Assembly: GCA_027486765.1 (NCBI GenBank)
Contig: JAIXOO010000474.1
Coordinates: 1-39,056 of the forward strand
Origin: Saprospiraceae bacterium
GTDB lineage: Bacteria > Bacteroidota > Bacteroidia > Chitinophagales > Saprospiraceae
Direction of reading: 5' to 3'
DNA length: 39,056 bases
The translations under genes and the position numbers were made by a program. Position 1 is the first letter of the stretch. Every line of letters starts with the position of its first letter. The notes beneath the pieces are model-generated. The model was not told where the DNA came from. It worked only from the letters and a program-made list of their open reading frames with translations, and did not search any database. Positions 28,571 to 36,286 of this stretch are shown piece after piece.

Positions 28571-28598
28571 CCTACCAACAATCACCGCCAACGTACGT

Positions 28599-29801
28599 TT
28601 ATCCCCCCGTACAAGTACAACAACCTTCACTCAAGGCAACGGCCCACAACAATTGGGTTTCAATACCCACTATTTGAGTATTTGGCAAAATTGAGTTCAT
28701 ACTCCCCACATTGACCCGACCAAAAGCACTGAGATCAAATTGGGGAATACTCGCACCATAGGGGCTCAACGCATTTCTCGCCGTTGACAAATGATTCTGG
28801 ATCACATTTTGGACGGCTACCGGCATGGGAGTTGGCATACCCTGACGGCTGCTGGCCCAAGCTTGCGCGGCACCCAGGTGGATGCCCCCGATGTACAGTG
28901 CGCTGATGTGTACGTTGTTGTCGCAGCTTAGTCTGAGGTTTTGTACCACCGCTTGTAAATCGCGGATCAGGCTTTCGGTTTCGACAATTAGTTGTCGGGT
29001 GCCTGTGCCGGCCAATGCACCGCGTAAGTTTTGGATCCGACCACGATCAAATCCGATGCACTGCATGATCCCTAAGGTAGCATCTAGCACGTTCAAGGCG
29101 TCGGAGCAGGCGGCCACGGCATCCGGGGTCAACATCGAGGGTGCGGTAGCTAAACCGCCCCAAACCGTTCCCAGGGCTTGGGCGGCAAAGTAAAAGCTGG
29201 ACAACTCTGGCCGGCAAAGTTTTTGAGTGATCGGCGGATTGTTGACGGGAGGCGAGGTAGTACCCGATTTTTTGATCCAAACCTGATTGTTCCAGGTGAT
29301 GGAATTGCCATCAGGAGATACATTGGCAATGGCATTGTTCCATTCGGGGATGGTGATGGTATTGGCGCTGGTAAAAAAACCAGGCAATTTTTTTCCCTGA
29401 TAGGTGAGGGTGAAAAAAGTATTGTCTTGTTCAACTGGATAAAGTTCTTGAGGGTAGGCCGCCAAGCCCCAGCTTCCTGCGATAGACGGATACCCGGAAA
29501 AAGGGCTTCTTGTCCAAATCTGATTGTTCCAGAGCAGTCCCTGGCCACTGGTGGTTAGGGTAGCGGAGGCATTCCATTGGGTCGCAAAAACGGTGGTAGC
29601 ATTGGTGAAATACCCATCACTGCGGTTGGTCCCGATGGTGAAAACCAGATTGTTGGCTTGTTGGGTAATGGTGCAGGGTATTTCCGCCCGGCCATTGGAA
29701 TACCAGGTGCCCAGGATTTGGTTTTGGGCAGTCAAAAGGAAGGGTAGCATTCCGAGTAGGCTCGTTGAAAAAAGGAAGGAAAAACGAGGTGAAAGTTTCA
29801 T
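28599..29801 (-). CDS. Secreted protein with duplicated N-terminal beta domain, unknown function
   Basis: The 400-residue product has a Sec signal peptide (cut near L-L-T-A, residue 25). Two related ~70-residue units follow, at about 28-97 and 107-176. Each starts with I-x-G-S/T-W and ends with W-N-N-Q-(I/V)-W, matching in spacing of tyrosine/phenylalanine and G-Y/F-F-T-N/S-A-x-T motifs. They read as small antiparallel beta units. After a proline/threonine linker (~178-195) comes a helical C-terminal half. It has several cysteines and ends in C-C-T-C-T-G-G. I do not recognise a family for either half. No lipobox is seen, so it is probably periplasmic or exported. It is transcribed divergently from the hydrolase at 30022. 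Confidence 0.75.
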   Translation of the reverse strand: MKLSPRFSFLFSTSLLGMLPFLLTAQNQILGTWYSNGRAEIPCTITQQANNLVFTIGTNRSDGYFTNATTVFATQWNASATLTTSGQGLLWNNQIWTRSPFSGYPSIAGSWGLAAYPQELYPVEQDNTFFTLTYQGKKLPGFFTSANTITIPEWNNAIANVSPDGNSITWNNQVWIKKSGTTSPPVNNPPITQKLCRPELSSFYFAAQALGTVWGGLATAPSMLTPDAVAACSDALNVLDATLGIMQCIGFDRGRIQNLRGALAGTGTRQLIVETESLIRDLQAVVQNLRLSCDNNVHISALYIGGIHLGAAQAWASSRQGMPTPMPVAVQNVIQNHLSTARNALSPYGASIPQFDLSAFGRVNVGSMNSILPNTQIVGIETQLLWAVALSEGCCTCTGG

Positions 29802-29905
29802 AGTGCTGTGGTTTTCAAAGTGTAAGAATGGATAGTTTATTAAAATTAAAAAGAAAATAGATTATCTATATAAACTGGTGAGAAACTTTCAGCGCTTTCA
29901 TAGAA

Positions 29906-29924
29906 TGCATTAGGGAGTAATGCA
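29906..29924. promoter_or_regulatory. Small palindrome in a divergent promoter region
   Basis: TGCATTA (29906-29912) and TAATGCA (29918-29924) flank GGGAG in the 220-base gap between two divergent genes. It could be an operator; no regulator is identified. Confidence 0.3.
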
Positions 29925-30021
29925 CTTGTTTCTGGTAAAATTTGAACAAAAAACTAAACCAATACCCGGATTAAAGCATTCTTTTTAGGTCATACCTTTA
30001 ACCCACCTAAAATTCACAACC

Positions 30022-30888
30022 ATGAAACTCCTCGCCCGTATTCTCCTCGGCCTTGCCATCCTTATCCTCGGCTTCGTCATCTACAACATGCAGTCCGCTT
30101 TCCGTTCTTCCGACAAAAAGACTCAGGCCTATTTCAAAAAGCGAAATACGGTTGCTAAAATCAAAACGCTGCCTTATGCTGACGGTCAGCTGCACTGGAT
30201 TGAAACTGGTCGCGATACCTTGCGGAATGACGCGCCGCTGGTACTGTTTGTACACGGAGCGCCAGGTTCCGCTCAAGACTTTTTCCGCTACCAGGCCGAT
30301 TCTCTACTGTTAAATCGAGCCATTTTGGTTTCCATGGATCGACCGGGTTATGGTTATTCTTTATATGGTAAGGCCATGACTTCTATTGCCGAGCAGGCCA
30401 AAGCGGTCAAAGCGGTGATGGATCAATACCCAGGCCGCAAGGTGGTTTTGGTAGGGCATTCTTACGGTGGCCCCATTGTGGCCAAAACGGCCATGGTTTA
30501 CCCCGAAAGAATCCAGTCGGTGGTCATGTTGGCACCCGTGAATGATCCAGACAATGAACCCATCTTTTGGTTTTCGTACATTGGCAAATGGACGGCGACT
30601 CGCTGGATGCTTTCTGGGGCCTGGAGGGTATCTGGATCGGAAAAGTTCTCACATGCTGCTGAATTGGAAAAAATGCGCGGAGGCTGGTTCAATCTACAAA
30701 CGCCCATTATGCATTTGCACGGCCAAAAGGACATGCTGGCACCTGCCTCCAATATTGAATTCAGTGAAAAAAACATCCACCCCAAGCAACTCAAAATGAT
30801 GGTCAAACCTGAGTGGGGGCATTTGATTCCTTTTATGAATCCGGACGATACGCGTAAGGCCATTTTGGAGGCATTGGGTACTGCGTGA
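30022..30888 (+). CDS. Membrane-anchored alpha/beta hydrolase
   Basis: The 288-residue protein starts with a basic N-terminus and one hydrophobic helix (~5-22) without a cleavage site, suggesting an inner-membrane anchor with the catalytic domain outside. The alpha/beta-hydrolase core is complete: oxyanion-hole H-G-A-P-G-S at 79-83, nucleophile elbow G-H-S-Y-G-G with S147, acid D237 in H-G-Q-K-D, and H267 in W-G-H. A cap region lies at about 175-220. The substrate (ester, lactone, lipid or haloalkane) cannot be told. It is a single-gene unit; its 3' end faces the phytochrome gene across a palindromic element. Confidence 0.88.
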   Translation: MKLLARILLGLAILILGFVIYNMQSAFRSSDKKTQAYFKKRNTVAKIKTLPYADGQLHWIETGRDTLRNDAPLVLFVHGAPGSAQDFFRYQADSLLLNRAILVSMDRPGYGYSLYGKAMTSIAEQAKAVKAVMDQYPGRKVVLVGHSYGGPIVAKTAMVYPERIQSVVMLAPVNDPDNEPIFWFSYIGKWTATRWMLSGAWRVSGSEKFSHAAELEKMRGGWFNLQTPIMHLHGQKDMLAPASNIEFSEKNIHPKQLKMMVKPEWGHLIPFMNPDDTRKAILEALGTA

Positions 30889-30929
30889 CTAGGCCAGCAG
30901 CTTATAAATGTTATCGCTACCCTTCACAA

Positions 30930-31046
30930 GGGGGCGATAAAAAAATAAATGTTCATTTTGCCAGAGGATTAGATAAGTAAACGGTTCAATTCAAGTGTCT
31001 TATCTAATCCTCTGGCTCAAGAAAAATGAACATTTATTTTTGCCCC
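30930..31046. repeat. 117-bp palindromic element, copy 1
   Basis: The ends are GGGGGC and GCCCC. Inside, ATAAATGTTCATTTT pairs with AAAATGAACATTTAT, and GCCAGAGGATTAGATAAG pairs perfectly with 31000-31017, leaving a 21-base loop. It lies between the 3' ends of the hydrolase and phytochrome genes and is ~70-75% identical to copy 2 at 34439. Confidence 0.85.
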
Positions 31047-31070
31047 ACTACAAAGAAAAATGGCCGTACT

Positions 31071-33350
31071 TTATCCTGCGGGAAGATAAATGTTAAACTG
31101 CGCTCCTTTATTCAATTCGCCTGTGGCAGTGATGGTGCCGTTGTGATTCTCTACAATTTTTTTGCTAATGGCAAGACCAATGCCCGACCCGATGTATTGG
31201 TTGGCATTCACCCTGTTAAACACTTTGAAAATGTCGTTTTTGTAGGCGTTATCAAAACCAATGCCATTGTCAGCAAAAGAAATTTTATACCAATGTTTGG
31301 GTGGTTCACCGGCGATGGTTAGCGGTTCTGTCGTAAATTTTGTACAGCTTATTTTTATAACGACTGGTTCGCCCTGCTTTGCAAATTTGATGGCATTGCT
31401 GATGATGTTTACAAACAACTGGTGCAACTGAAACTGGATACCGTTTACAGTAGGCAAATTGCTTGTATCAATCGTAGCACCATCCTCTTCAAGTTCCTCT
31501 TTTAGATCCATGACCACTTCATTCATCACACCATTCAGATCCACTTTCTCAAATCTTGTACTATCATGCATTAAACTGGCATAAGAAACCAGCGCTTCAA
31601 TAAGCCGTTGCATTTTGGCTGCAGAAGTTTGCATGCGCACAATATTTGAATTTACAATATCCGGAATTTCATTGCTGTGGTTTTCTAAAATAATGGAAGC
31701 ATACATCTGTATTTTTCGCAACGGCTCTTTTAGATCATGGGTGCTTATCCAGTTCATATTGGCCAATTCATCATTGGACTTTTGCAGTTTTTCATTGAGG
31801 CTGCGGTATTTTTCTTCTTCTGCTATTAAATCTGTTAAGTGCAATTGCCTTTGTACAACCAGCGATATTGAAGCGGCAGCATTTAATTCGGGCCTTTGCC
31901 ATTCAGTGCTTTGATTTCTTACCGATTCACTCCAGGCAGCAAATGATTTTCGAGGTGTGATTAAATTGTTGCTATCGTCCAGGGACATTGCTTTAGTGGG
32001 ATCGCCTCCCCATAGTTTGGTTGTTTGTATTTCGCGCCGCATCCACAGTATGGCATCGCCCGGTGCTATACTAAGTTGCTGGTAATAAATTCCTGCCACA
32101 CTATTGCTCATTGCTTTAGCTGGTAAGTAATAATCAGCAAACCTGGTTGTATTAAAATTTTTATTTTTTACATTTTTAAAAAGCCATTCTACCATCAACT
32201 GCATTTCTTCTTTTGCTGGCACTATGCCTGAAGTAAAGAAATTTCCTTTATGTATTATCGCAAGCCCATCAGCATGCAAAAGGTTTCTTAACAATTGAAA
32301 TGTTGTTTTATTGCCGATAATACTCTGTTTTTTGGTGAATTGTTCGTTCAACTCCTGGAGCTGTTTATTGGTCTCTTTGGTGAACTCAAATTCATCAGCT
32401 ACCTGTCGCACCTCAATTTGAGATTGAAGAAAGATGGCCTGCAAATGTGCGGCAAGCCTGGCATAATAAGGAACATATTTTGGGGTGTCATGGTGACAGG
32501 AGATAAGTCCCCACAATTTCTTATTGTGAATCAATGAGATGCTGAATGAAGCGGCCACACCCATATTTTTTAGGTATTGGATGTGAATGGGCGACACTGA
32601 ACGCAAGAAAGAAAGACTAAGGTCTAACGTAGCCCCAGCCCCACCTTCTTCTTCCAATGTATACAAGGGTACAGGCTCATACCCTACATCGGCGATCATT
32701 CTTACATGATTGCGCAAATAGAGTTCACGGGCTTGTGCTGGTATATCAGTGTGGGGATAATGCAGCCCAAAAAATGGTTCCAAGTCCTCTCGTTTGCTTT
32801 CAGCATACACTTCGCCATTAAAATCTTTGTCAAAACGGTAGATCATCACCCGGTCGTAACCGGTTATCAGTTTTGTTTCATTGGCAATGTCCTGGCAAAG
32901 ATTCTTCAGATTATCCGACCGCTCTGTATGATAGGCAAAACGTTTTGTTTGTATGTACAGCTCGGGCAAGTAGCTATTTTCTTCCGCAAAAGGTTCCATC
33001 TCTAAAACAACTGTGTCACCGCTTTTATGTGCTGCTGCACCATAAAGTTTTCCACGTAGTGAAAAAACAAAAGGGCGGTCCATTTCACTACCGTCAAATT
33101 TGTACAGGGCGGTAAAAGAGTTTATTTCTTCTTTATCAAACAACAGGTTTAAATCTTTGCCCAATATTTCATTCAAGGGCAACTGAAAATAGGTTTCGCA
33201 ATTTTTGCTTGCAAAGGCAATGGAGTAATCGACTATTTTTACAGCAATTAAAAAACCATGGGGCTGTATGCTGCCTGGTATATGGATTGGTTCGCTTTCG
33301 CAATTGGTTAAGGTTACTTCATGGTCGGGAACTAGGTTTTTAATTTTCAT
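31071..33350 (-). CDS. bphP: Bacteriophytochrome histidine kinase
   Basis: The 759-residue protein has the full PAS-GAF-PHY photosensor and a HisKA-HATPase output. The biliverdin-attachment cysteine is C17 in N-C-E-S-E-P-I-H-I-P-G-S-I-Q-P-H-G, as in bacteriophytochromes. The GAF motif usually P-A-S-D-I-P reads P-H-T-D-I-P (199-204), keeping the key D202. H256 (S-P-I-H) and the C-H-H pair at 285-287 are present. The PHY tongue has P-R-K-S-F at 466-470. The phospho-acceptor is H538 in S-T-H-D-L-K-E-P-L, and the ATP-binding motifs are N-A-I-K-F, D-N-G-I-G-F and G-S-G-I-G-L-A-I. It should sense red/far-red light. Its start overlaps the end of the heme oxygenase gene by 11 bp, so translation is probably coupled. 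Confidence 0.96.
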   Translation of the reverse strand: MKIKNLVPDHEVTLTNCESEPIHIPGSIQPHGFLIAVKIVDYSIAFASKNCETYFQLPLNEILGKDLNLLFDKEEINSFTALYKFDGSEMDRPFVFSLRGKLYGAAAHKSGDTVVLEMEPFAEENSYLPELYIQTKRFAYHTERSDNLKNLCQDIANETKLITGYDRVMIYRFDKDFNGEVYAESKREDLEPFFGLHYPHTDIPAQARELYLRNHVRMIADVGYEPVPLYTLEEEGGAGATLDLSLSFLRSVSPIHIQYLKNMGVAASFSISLIHNKKLWGLISCHHDTPKYVPYYARLAAHLQAIFLQSQIEVRQVADEFEFTKETNKQLQELNEQFTKKQSIIGNKTTFQLLRNLLHADGLAIIHKGNFFTSGIVPAKEEMQLMVEWLFKNVKNKNFNTTRFADYYLPAKAMSNSVAGIYYQQLSIAPGDAILWMRREIQTTKLWGGDPTKAMSLDDSNNLITPRKSFAAWSESVRNQSTEWQRPELNAAASISLVVQRQLHLTDLIAEEEKYRSLNEKLQKSNDELANMNWISTHDLKEPLRKIQMYASIILENHSNEIPDIVNSNIVRMQTSAAKMQRLIEALVSYASLMHDSTRFEKVDLNGVMNEVVMDLKEELEEDGATIDTSNLPTVNGIQFQLHQLFVNIISNAIKFAKQGEPVVIKISCTKFTTEPLTIAGEPPKHWYKISFADNGIGFDNAYKNDIFKVFNRVNANQYIGSGIGLAISKKIVENHNGTITATGELNKGAQFNIYLPAG

Positions 33351-33954
33351 TTCCGGTAAGTTTATAGGAATATTCTGATAAACAATTATTTAGCAGGGAA
33401 AAAGTGTTTACAGCACTGTCGATAATTTCGTCTTCATTGCAGGTAGTTGTGCCTGCATCACAAAGCAATTGCAGAAAACTTTTCCACATGGTGCCAGTTT
33501 GCTTGGCATAAGCGCTTAGATAAGTTGTTTTTCCGGCAACTTCATTGCCTAAAACTTTTGACAGGTGTTTGCTGATGATTTGCCCGCCAAGCGTAGAACC
33601 TTCCAGCACATACATGCCCCCAAATGCAGCAGCAGCATTGGGGTAGTGGGTGCTGAATAATGCATCGTTTAAGTAAGGCTGTGCGGCGGTATGGTTCAGC
33701 AGGGCAAGGTCGGCTTGGATAAAGTGTGATTTTCTCCTTTCATCCAGTTGCAGCAATTGATTGTGCTTCAATAAAGGGAATACCATTTTTTCAAAACCAT
33801 GTACAAATCCGTATAGCCTTTTGAGGTAATCGGCATAATGAACGATAGTTACCTCCTCACTAATCAACAATTGTGAAGCGTGGTTTTGCTCGATCAACTG
33901 GTGACTGTTTGCGGTTTTGCTCCGTAGGCGCTGCAAAAAAATGTTTGGCTCCAA
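33340..33954 (-). CDS. Biliverdin-producing heme oxygenase
   Basis: The 204-residue helical protein matches bacterial heme oxygenase (HemO/BphO type). The likely axial heme ligand is H18 in the N-terminal helix (T-A-N-S-H-Q-L-I-E), and the distal-helix motif G-M-Y-V-L-E-G-S-T-L-G-G is at 113-124. It opens heme with O2 and electrons to give biliverdin, CO and iron. Its 11-bp overlap with bphP indicates its job is chromophore supply, as in known bphO-bphP operons, rather than iron scavenging. It begins 25 bp after the nearer response-regulator gene. Confidence 0.93.
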   Translation of the reverse strand: MEPNIFLQRLRSKTANSHQLIEQNHASQLLISEEVTIVHYADYLKRLYGFVHGFEKMVFPLLKHNQLLQLDERRKSHFIQADLALLNHTAAQPYLNDALFSTHYPNAAAAFGGMYVLEGSTLGGQIISKHLSKVLGNEVAGKTTYLSAYAKQTGTMWKSFLQLLCDAGTTTCNEDEIIDSAVNTFSLLNNCLSEYSYKLTGNEN

Positions 33955-33979
33955 GTGGCACAGATTGAAAAATTTGATG

Positions 33980-34402
33980 TTAATAAATCGTTTGTTTTAA
34001 GCCTTCCCAATTGTTGACCAGGCATTTCTCTACCATGTTTTTGAATTGGTTGTAGCTGGTGGGCTTAGCAAGGTATAAATCCGCCCCACCTTTATAAGCA
34101 TTTTCTATGTGTTCCGGTTGGGATGAAGTAGATAGTACAAAAATTTTAATGCTGTTCCACGTTTCATTGCTCCTGATTTCATCCAAGCATTCGAAGCCAT
34201 TTTTAAAAGGCATGTTCAAGTCAAGGAAAATCATTTCGGGCAGTGTCGTTGCCTGTTTTAAAAAAGCCATCAACAGATTACCGTCTGTTGCCACTGTGAC
34301 AGGGATATTGTGGTTCAATTCAAATAAAACAGTTTTAAAAAGGTGTATATCATCTTCATCATCCTCGGCAAGCAATACATTATTTAGGTGGATTTCGCAC
34401 AT
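33980..34402 (-). CDS. Single-domain response regulator (Rcp1-like), proximal
   Basis: The ATG at 34402 is chosen; the in-frame codon at 34414 is TTG. The 140-residue protein is one receiver domain with nothing attached. Acidic pocket residues E13, D14 and D15 (L-A-E-D-D-E-D-D) are present, as are the phospho-acceptor D61 in F-L-D-L-N-M-P, S92 in L-S-T-S-S, and K113 in A-K-P-T. REC-only proteins of this kind include Rcp1, the partner of cyanobacterial phytochrome Cph1. Its position directly before heme oxygenase and bphP makes it a likely phosphorylation target of this kinase. It has no DNA-binding output, so the signal must go on through protein contact or phosphorelay. Confidence 0.93.
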   Translation of the reverse strand: MCEIHLNNVLLAEDDEDDIHLFKTVLFELNHNIPVTVATDGNLLMAFLKQATTLPEMIFLDLNMPFKNGFECLDEIRSNETWNSIKIFVLSTSSQPEHIENAYKGGADLYLAKPTSYNQFKNMVEKCLVNNWEGLKQTIY

Positions 34403-34438
34403 TTTTTGTTGCAAGATTTAGTGGATAGGGTTAACGTT

Positions 34439-34554
34439 GGGGGCGATAAAAAAATAGGTGCTCTTTTTGCCGAAGGATCAGATGAGTAAACGATTCATTT
34501 TGAGCATCTTATCTGATCTTTTGGCTCAAGAAAAATGAGCACTTATTTTTGCCC
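34439..34554. repeat. 116-bp palindromic element, copy 2
   Basis: It has the same architecture as copy 1. GGGGGCGATAAAAAAATA is at one end and TATTTTTGCCC at the other. The inner stem 34469-34486 pairs with 34508-34525 over 18 positions including several G.T pairs, with a 21-base loop related to copy 1. It lies between the two response-regulator genes. Confidence 0.85.
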
Positions 34555-34572
34555 ACTACTTGGTGAAAAACG

Positions 34573-35022
34573 CTACTCGATTGGTAATGGTATGGTGTTT
34601 TTAATCGCCAGTCTGCTGAGGATCGTTTCAATTGTGTTTTTCAGTTGTTCAAAACTCTCGGGCTTTCGGATAAAACCATCGGCACCAATCTTTGTAAGTG
34701 TGTTGATCAGGTTCTGTTCAAAATAAATACTGCTGGTAAAGGAACAGGTAAACACCACAACCTGCAGCTTCTTAAGTTTTGCATTTTCTTTGATCTCGAC
34801 GAGGCATTCATACCCTGTTTTGTAAGGCATGCTCAGATCCAAAAAAAGGATGTCAGTGCTGGTAACCTTGCCTAAACAGTCAAAAAGGTATTTCATGAGT
34901 TGCTCTCCATTCTTAACTATGGTGAGTATTGTAGAAAAGGGGAGTTCTGATAGCGCTTTTTCAAAGAAGGCCTGATCGTCCAAGTCGTCTTCTGCAAGCA
35001 GTATGTTAAGTGGGTTGTTCAT
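34573..35022 (-). CDS. Single-domain response regulator (Rcp1-like), distal
   Basis: The 149-residue REC-only protein has E11, D12 and D13, the phospho-acceptor D62 in F-L-D-L-S-M-P, T92 in V-F-T-C-S and K120 in R-K-P. It resembles the proximal regulator but is clearly diverged. It is the first gene of the cassette and is separated from the next by 170 bp holding a palindromic element, so it may be at a different expression level. A weak promoter-like pair lies upstream on this strand (TTG, 21 bases, TATTTTCT, one or two mismatches). Confidence 0.93.
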   Translation of the reverse strand: MNNPLNILLAEDDLDDQAFFEKALSELPFSTILTIVKNGEQLMKYLFDCLGKVTSTDILFLDLSMPYKTGYECLVEIKENAKLKKLQVVVFTCSFTSSIYFEQNLINTLTKIGADGFIRKPESFEQLKNTIETILSRLAIKNTIPLPIE

Positions 35023-35356
35023 TTATTTTGTTTACGCAATAGTGTACTTCCAGAAAATACTTTTTCGTAAACTGGTCAGCCAAATTTGATTGATGCACTT
35101 GTGCGAAAGTACGTATTTTCTAAGCGTAAATGTTACATGATGTTTACAAAAATTTACATAATTCACAGATTTGTTCAGTGTGTCAGAAAATTGCCGAATC
35201 AACATGTTCGAATATTGTCTTGGAGTGGAGGAAATCGCAGGCGGTTTTCGCTGGTAAGGGTGGCAATTGGCGCAGTGGGTTGGTAAACCTTGTGAGATGG
35301 AGATTTGGGAAAAGGATGCGGGATTGGTGCTGGAGGAGGATGGGATGGAGGGATTT

Positions 35357-35426
35357 TGAGCCAGTATGAGCCAGTAATTTGCATTTTTGAGCCAGTATGA
35401 GCCGATTTGAGCCATTTTTGAGCCAG
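35357..35426. repeat. Six TGAGCC motifs with helical phasing
   Basis: TGAGCC begins at 35357, 35367, 35388, 35398, 35408 and 35419, giving spacings 10, 21, 10, 10 and 11. Four copies extend to TGAGCCAG. All are in the same orientation and so lie on about the same face of the helix. Confidence 0.7.
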
Positions 35427-35457
35427 TTTTTACACTCCTATACCTTTTGCTCGGAGG

Positions 35458-35602
35458 ACCTCAATTGCCACGTGCTTTAGCGCGTGGGTCAGGATTGCTC
35501 TTCTTTTGGGCTTTAGCCCTGATTTCAAAACTAAGAATGGGGCTAAAGCCCAACTATAGTGGTGCTCTCGATCCACGCGCTAAAGCACGTGGCAATTGAG
35601 GT
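35458..35602. repeat. Nested perfect inverted repeat (30-bp outer, 13-bp inner)
   Basis: The outer arms 35458-35487 and 35573-35602 are perfect inverse complements (30 bp). Inside, TGGGCTTTAGCCC at 35507-35519 pairs with 35540-35552 (13 bp), leaving a 20-base loop. The arms contain CCACGTGCTTTAGCGCGTGG, itself near-palindromic and akin to the operon palindromes. Confidence 0.85.
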
Positions 35603-35913
35603 TCGTTGCTTCTGGGGATACAAAGATGGCTGGGGGTTGACTAGTTTTATCGCTTTGGGCGCTTGGTGTGGGTCATTTCTTTTTGATGATGATTCGCTGC
35701 GATTTTACAAAATCGAATTCTAGTTTTCGCTTCATTTTATCGATATCTTATCCGCAAGTTATCGATATTTTTGGTTTTGTGAGGTGGAACTGTTTCATTC
35801 ACGCAGTCGCCGCCTACATTGGGATGGGTTTTGGCGGGGATTGCTGTTAAGTGCATTTTTTTTGGATATTTTTTTATTTCATTGGTTTTTAGATTCTTAT
35901 ACAGGGAAATAGT

Positions 35914-36264
35914 TTATACTTTTTTCATTTTCTTCGGCGATTGTATTTCAATAATGTCTTCATAGTCAATTAATTCAAAAGGCAACACATGCCAAGTATC
36001 AACTTGTCTAGTTTCTTTGTGAACAATCAAAGTTGTTGTTTTTATTGTTGCTAAAAACTCGACGTTGCTATCTATTTGTAGTTCTAATTTTTGCCAAGAT
36101 TGGCTGTAATTAAACCTTACCATTTGTTGTTGTTTAAACTTTTCAGATTTGCACAATAGTTCAATGTAGGTTTTCGACGGCTTACCATGAAAACTATTTA
36201 TAGTATAAATGCTCTTTACAATTCCTGTAATCTTTGTTTCTTCTTTTTTTATCCAATCTTCCAT
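35914..36264 (-). CDS. Small hypothetical protein downstream of the Roco gene
   Basis: The 116-residue protein starts 22 bp after the stop codon of the Roco gene and is probably cotranscribed. There is no signal peptide or membrane helix. After a charged start (M-E-D-W-I-K-K-E-E-T-K) the pattern is alternating hydrophobic residues with breaks, suggesting five or six beta strands, possibly an OB-like barrel. It ends in a basic tail (S-P-K-K-M-K-K-V). I recognise no family. The codons are AT-rich relative to neighbours in the core operon. Functional linkage to the Roco protein is inferred from position only. Confidence 0.6.
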   Translation of the reverse strand: MEDWIKKEETKITGIVKSIYTINSFHGKPSKTYIELLCKSEKFKQQQMVRFNYSQSWQKLELQIDSNVEFLATIKTTTLIVHKETRQVDTWHVLPFELIDYEDIIEIQSPKKMKKV

Positions 36265-36286
36265 TTTGGTTATGATTTTTTACCAT

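Larger units (their letters stand above)
35023..35913. other. Gene-free region with phased repeats and nested inverted repeat
   Basis: No credible gene is seen in 891 bases. A 127-codon minus-strand frame (35032-35415) is low-complexity and runs through the repeat array. The region holds an inverted repeat GAAAATAC/GTATTTTC (35053-35060 and 35113-35120) near the cassette start, the TGAGCC array (35357-35426) and the nested inverted repeat (35458-35602). From 35616 to 35913 it is AT-rich and I see nothing further. Confidence 0.6.

Noticed and set aside
30930-31046. Plain intrinsic terminator
   Set aside because: It could stop transcription, but the 117-bp size, defined ends and a second copy elsewhere point to a repeat element.
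34403-34414. TTG start for the proximal response regulator
   Set aside because: An ATG four codons later gives the normal receiver-domain N-terminus.
35032-35415. 127-codon minus-strand frame upstream of the response regulators
   Set aside because: Its N-terminal part is translation of the TGAGCC array, it is low-complexity, and it has no domain.
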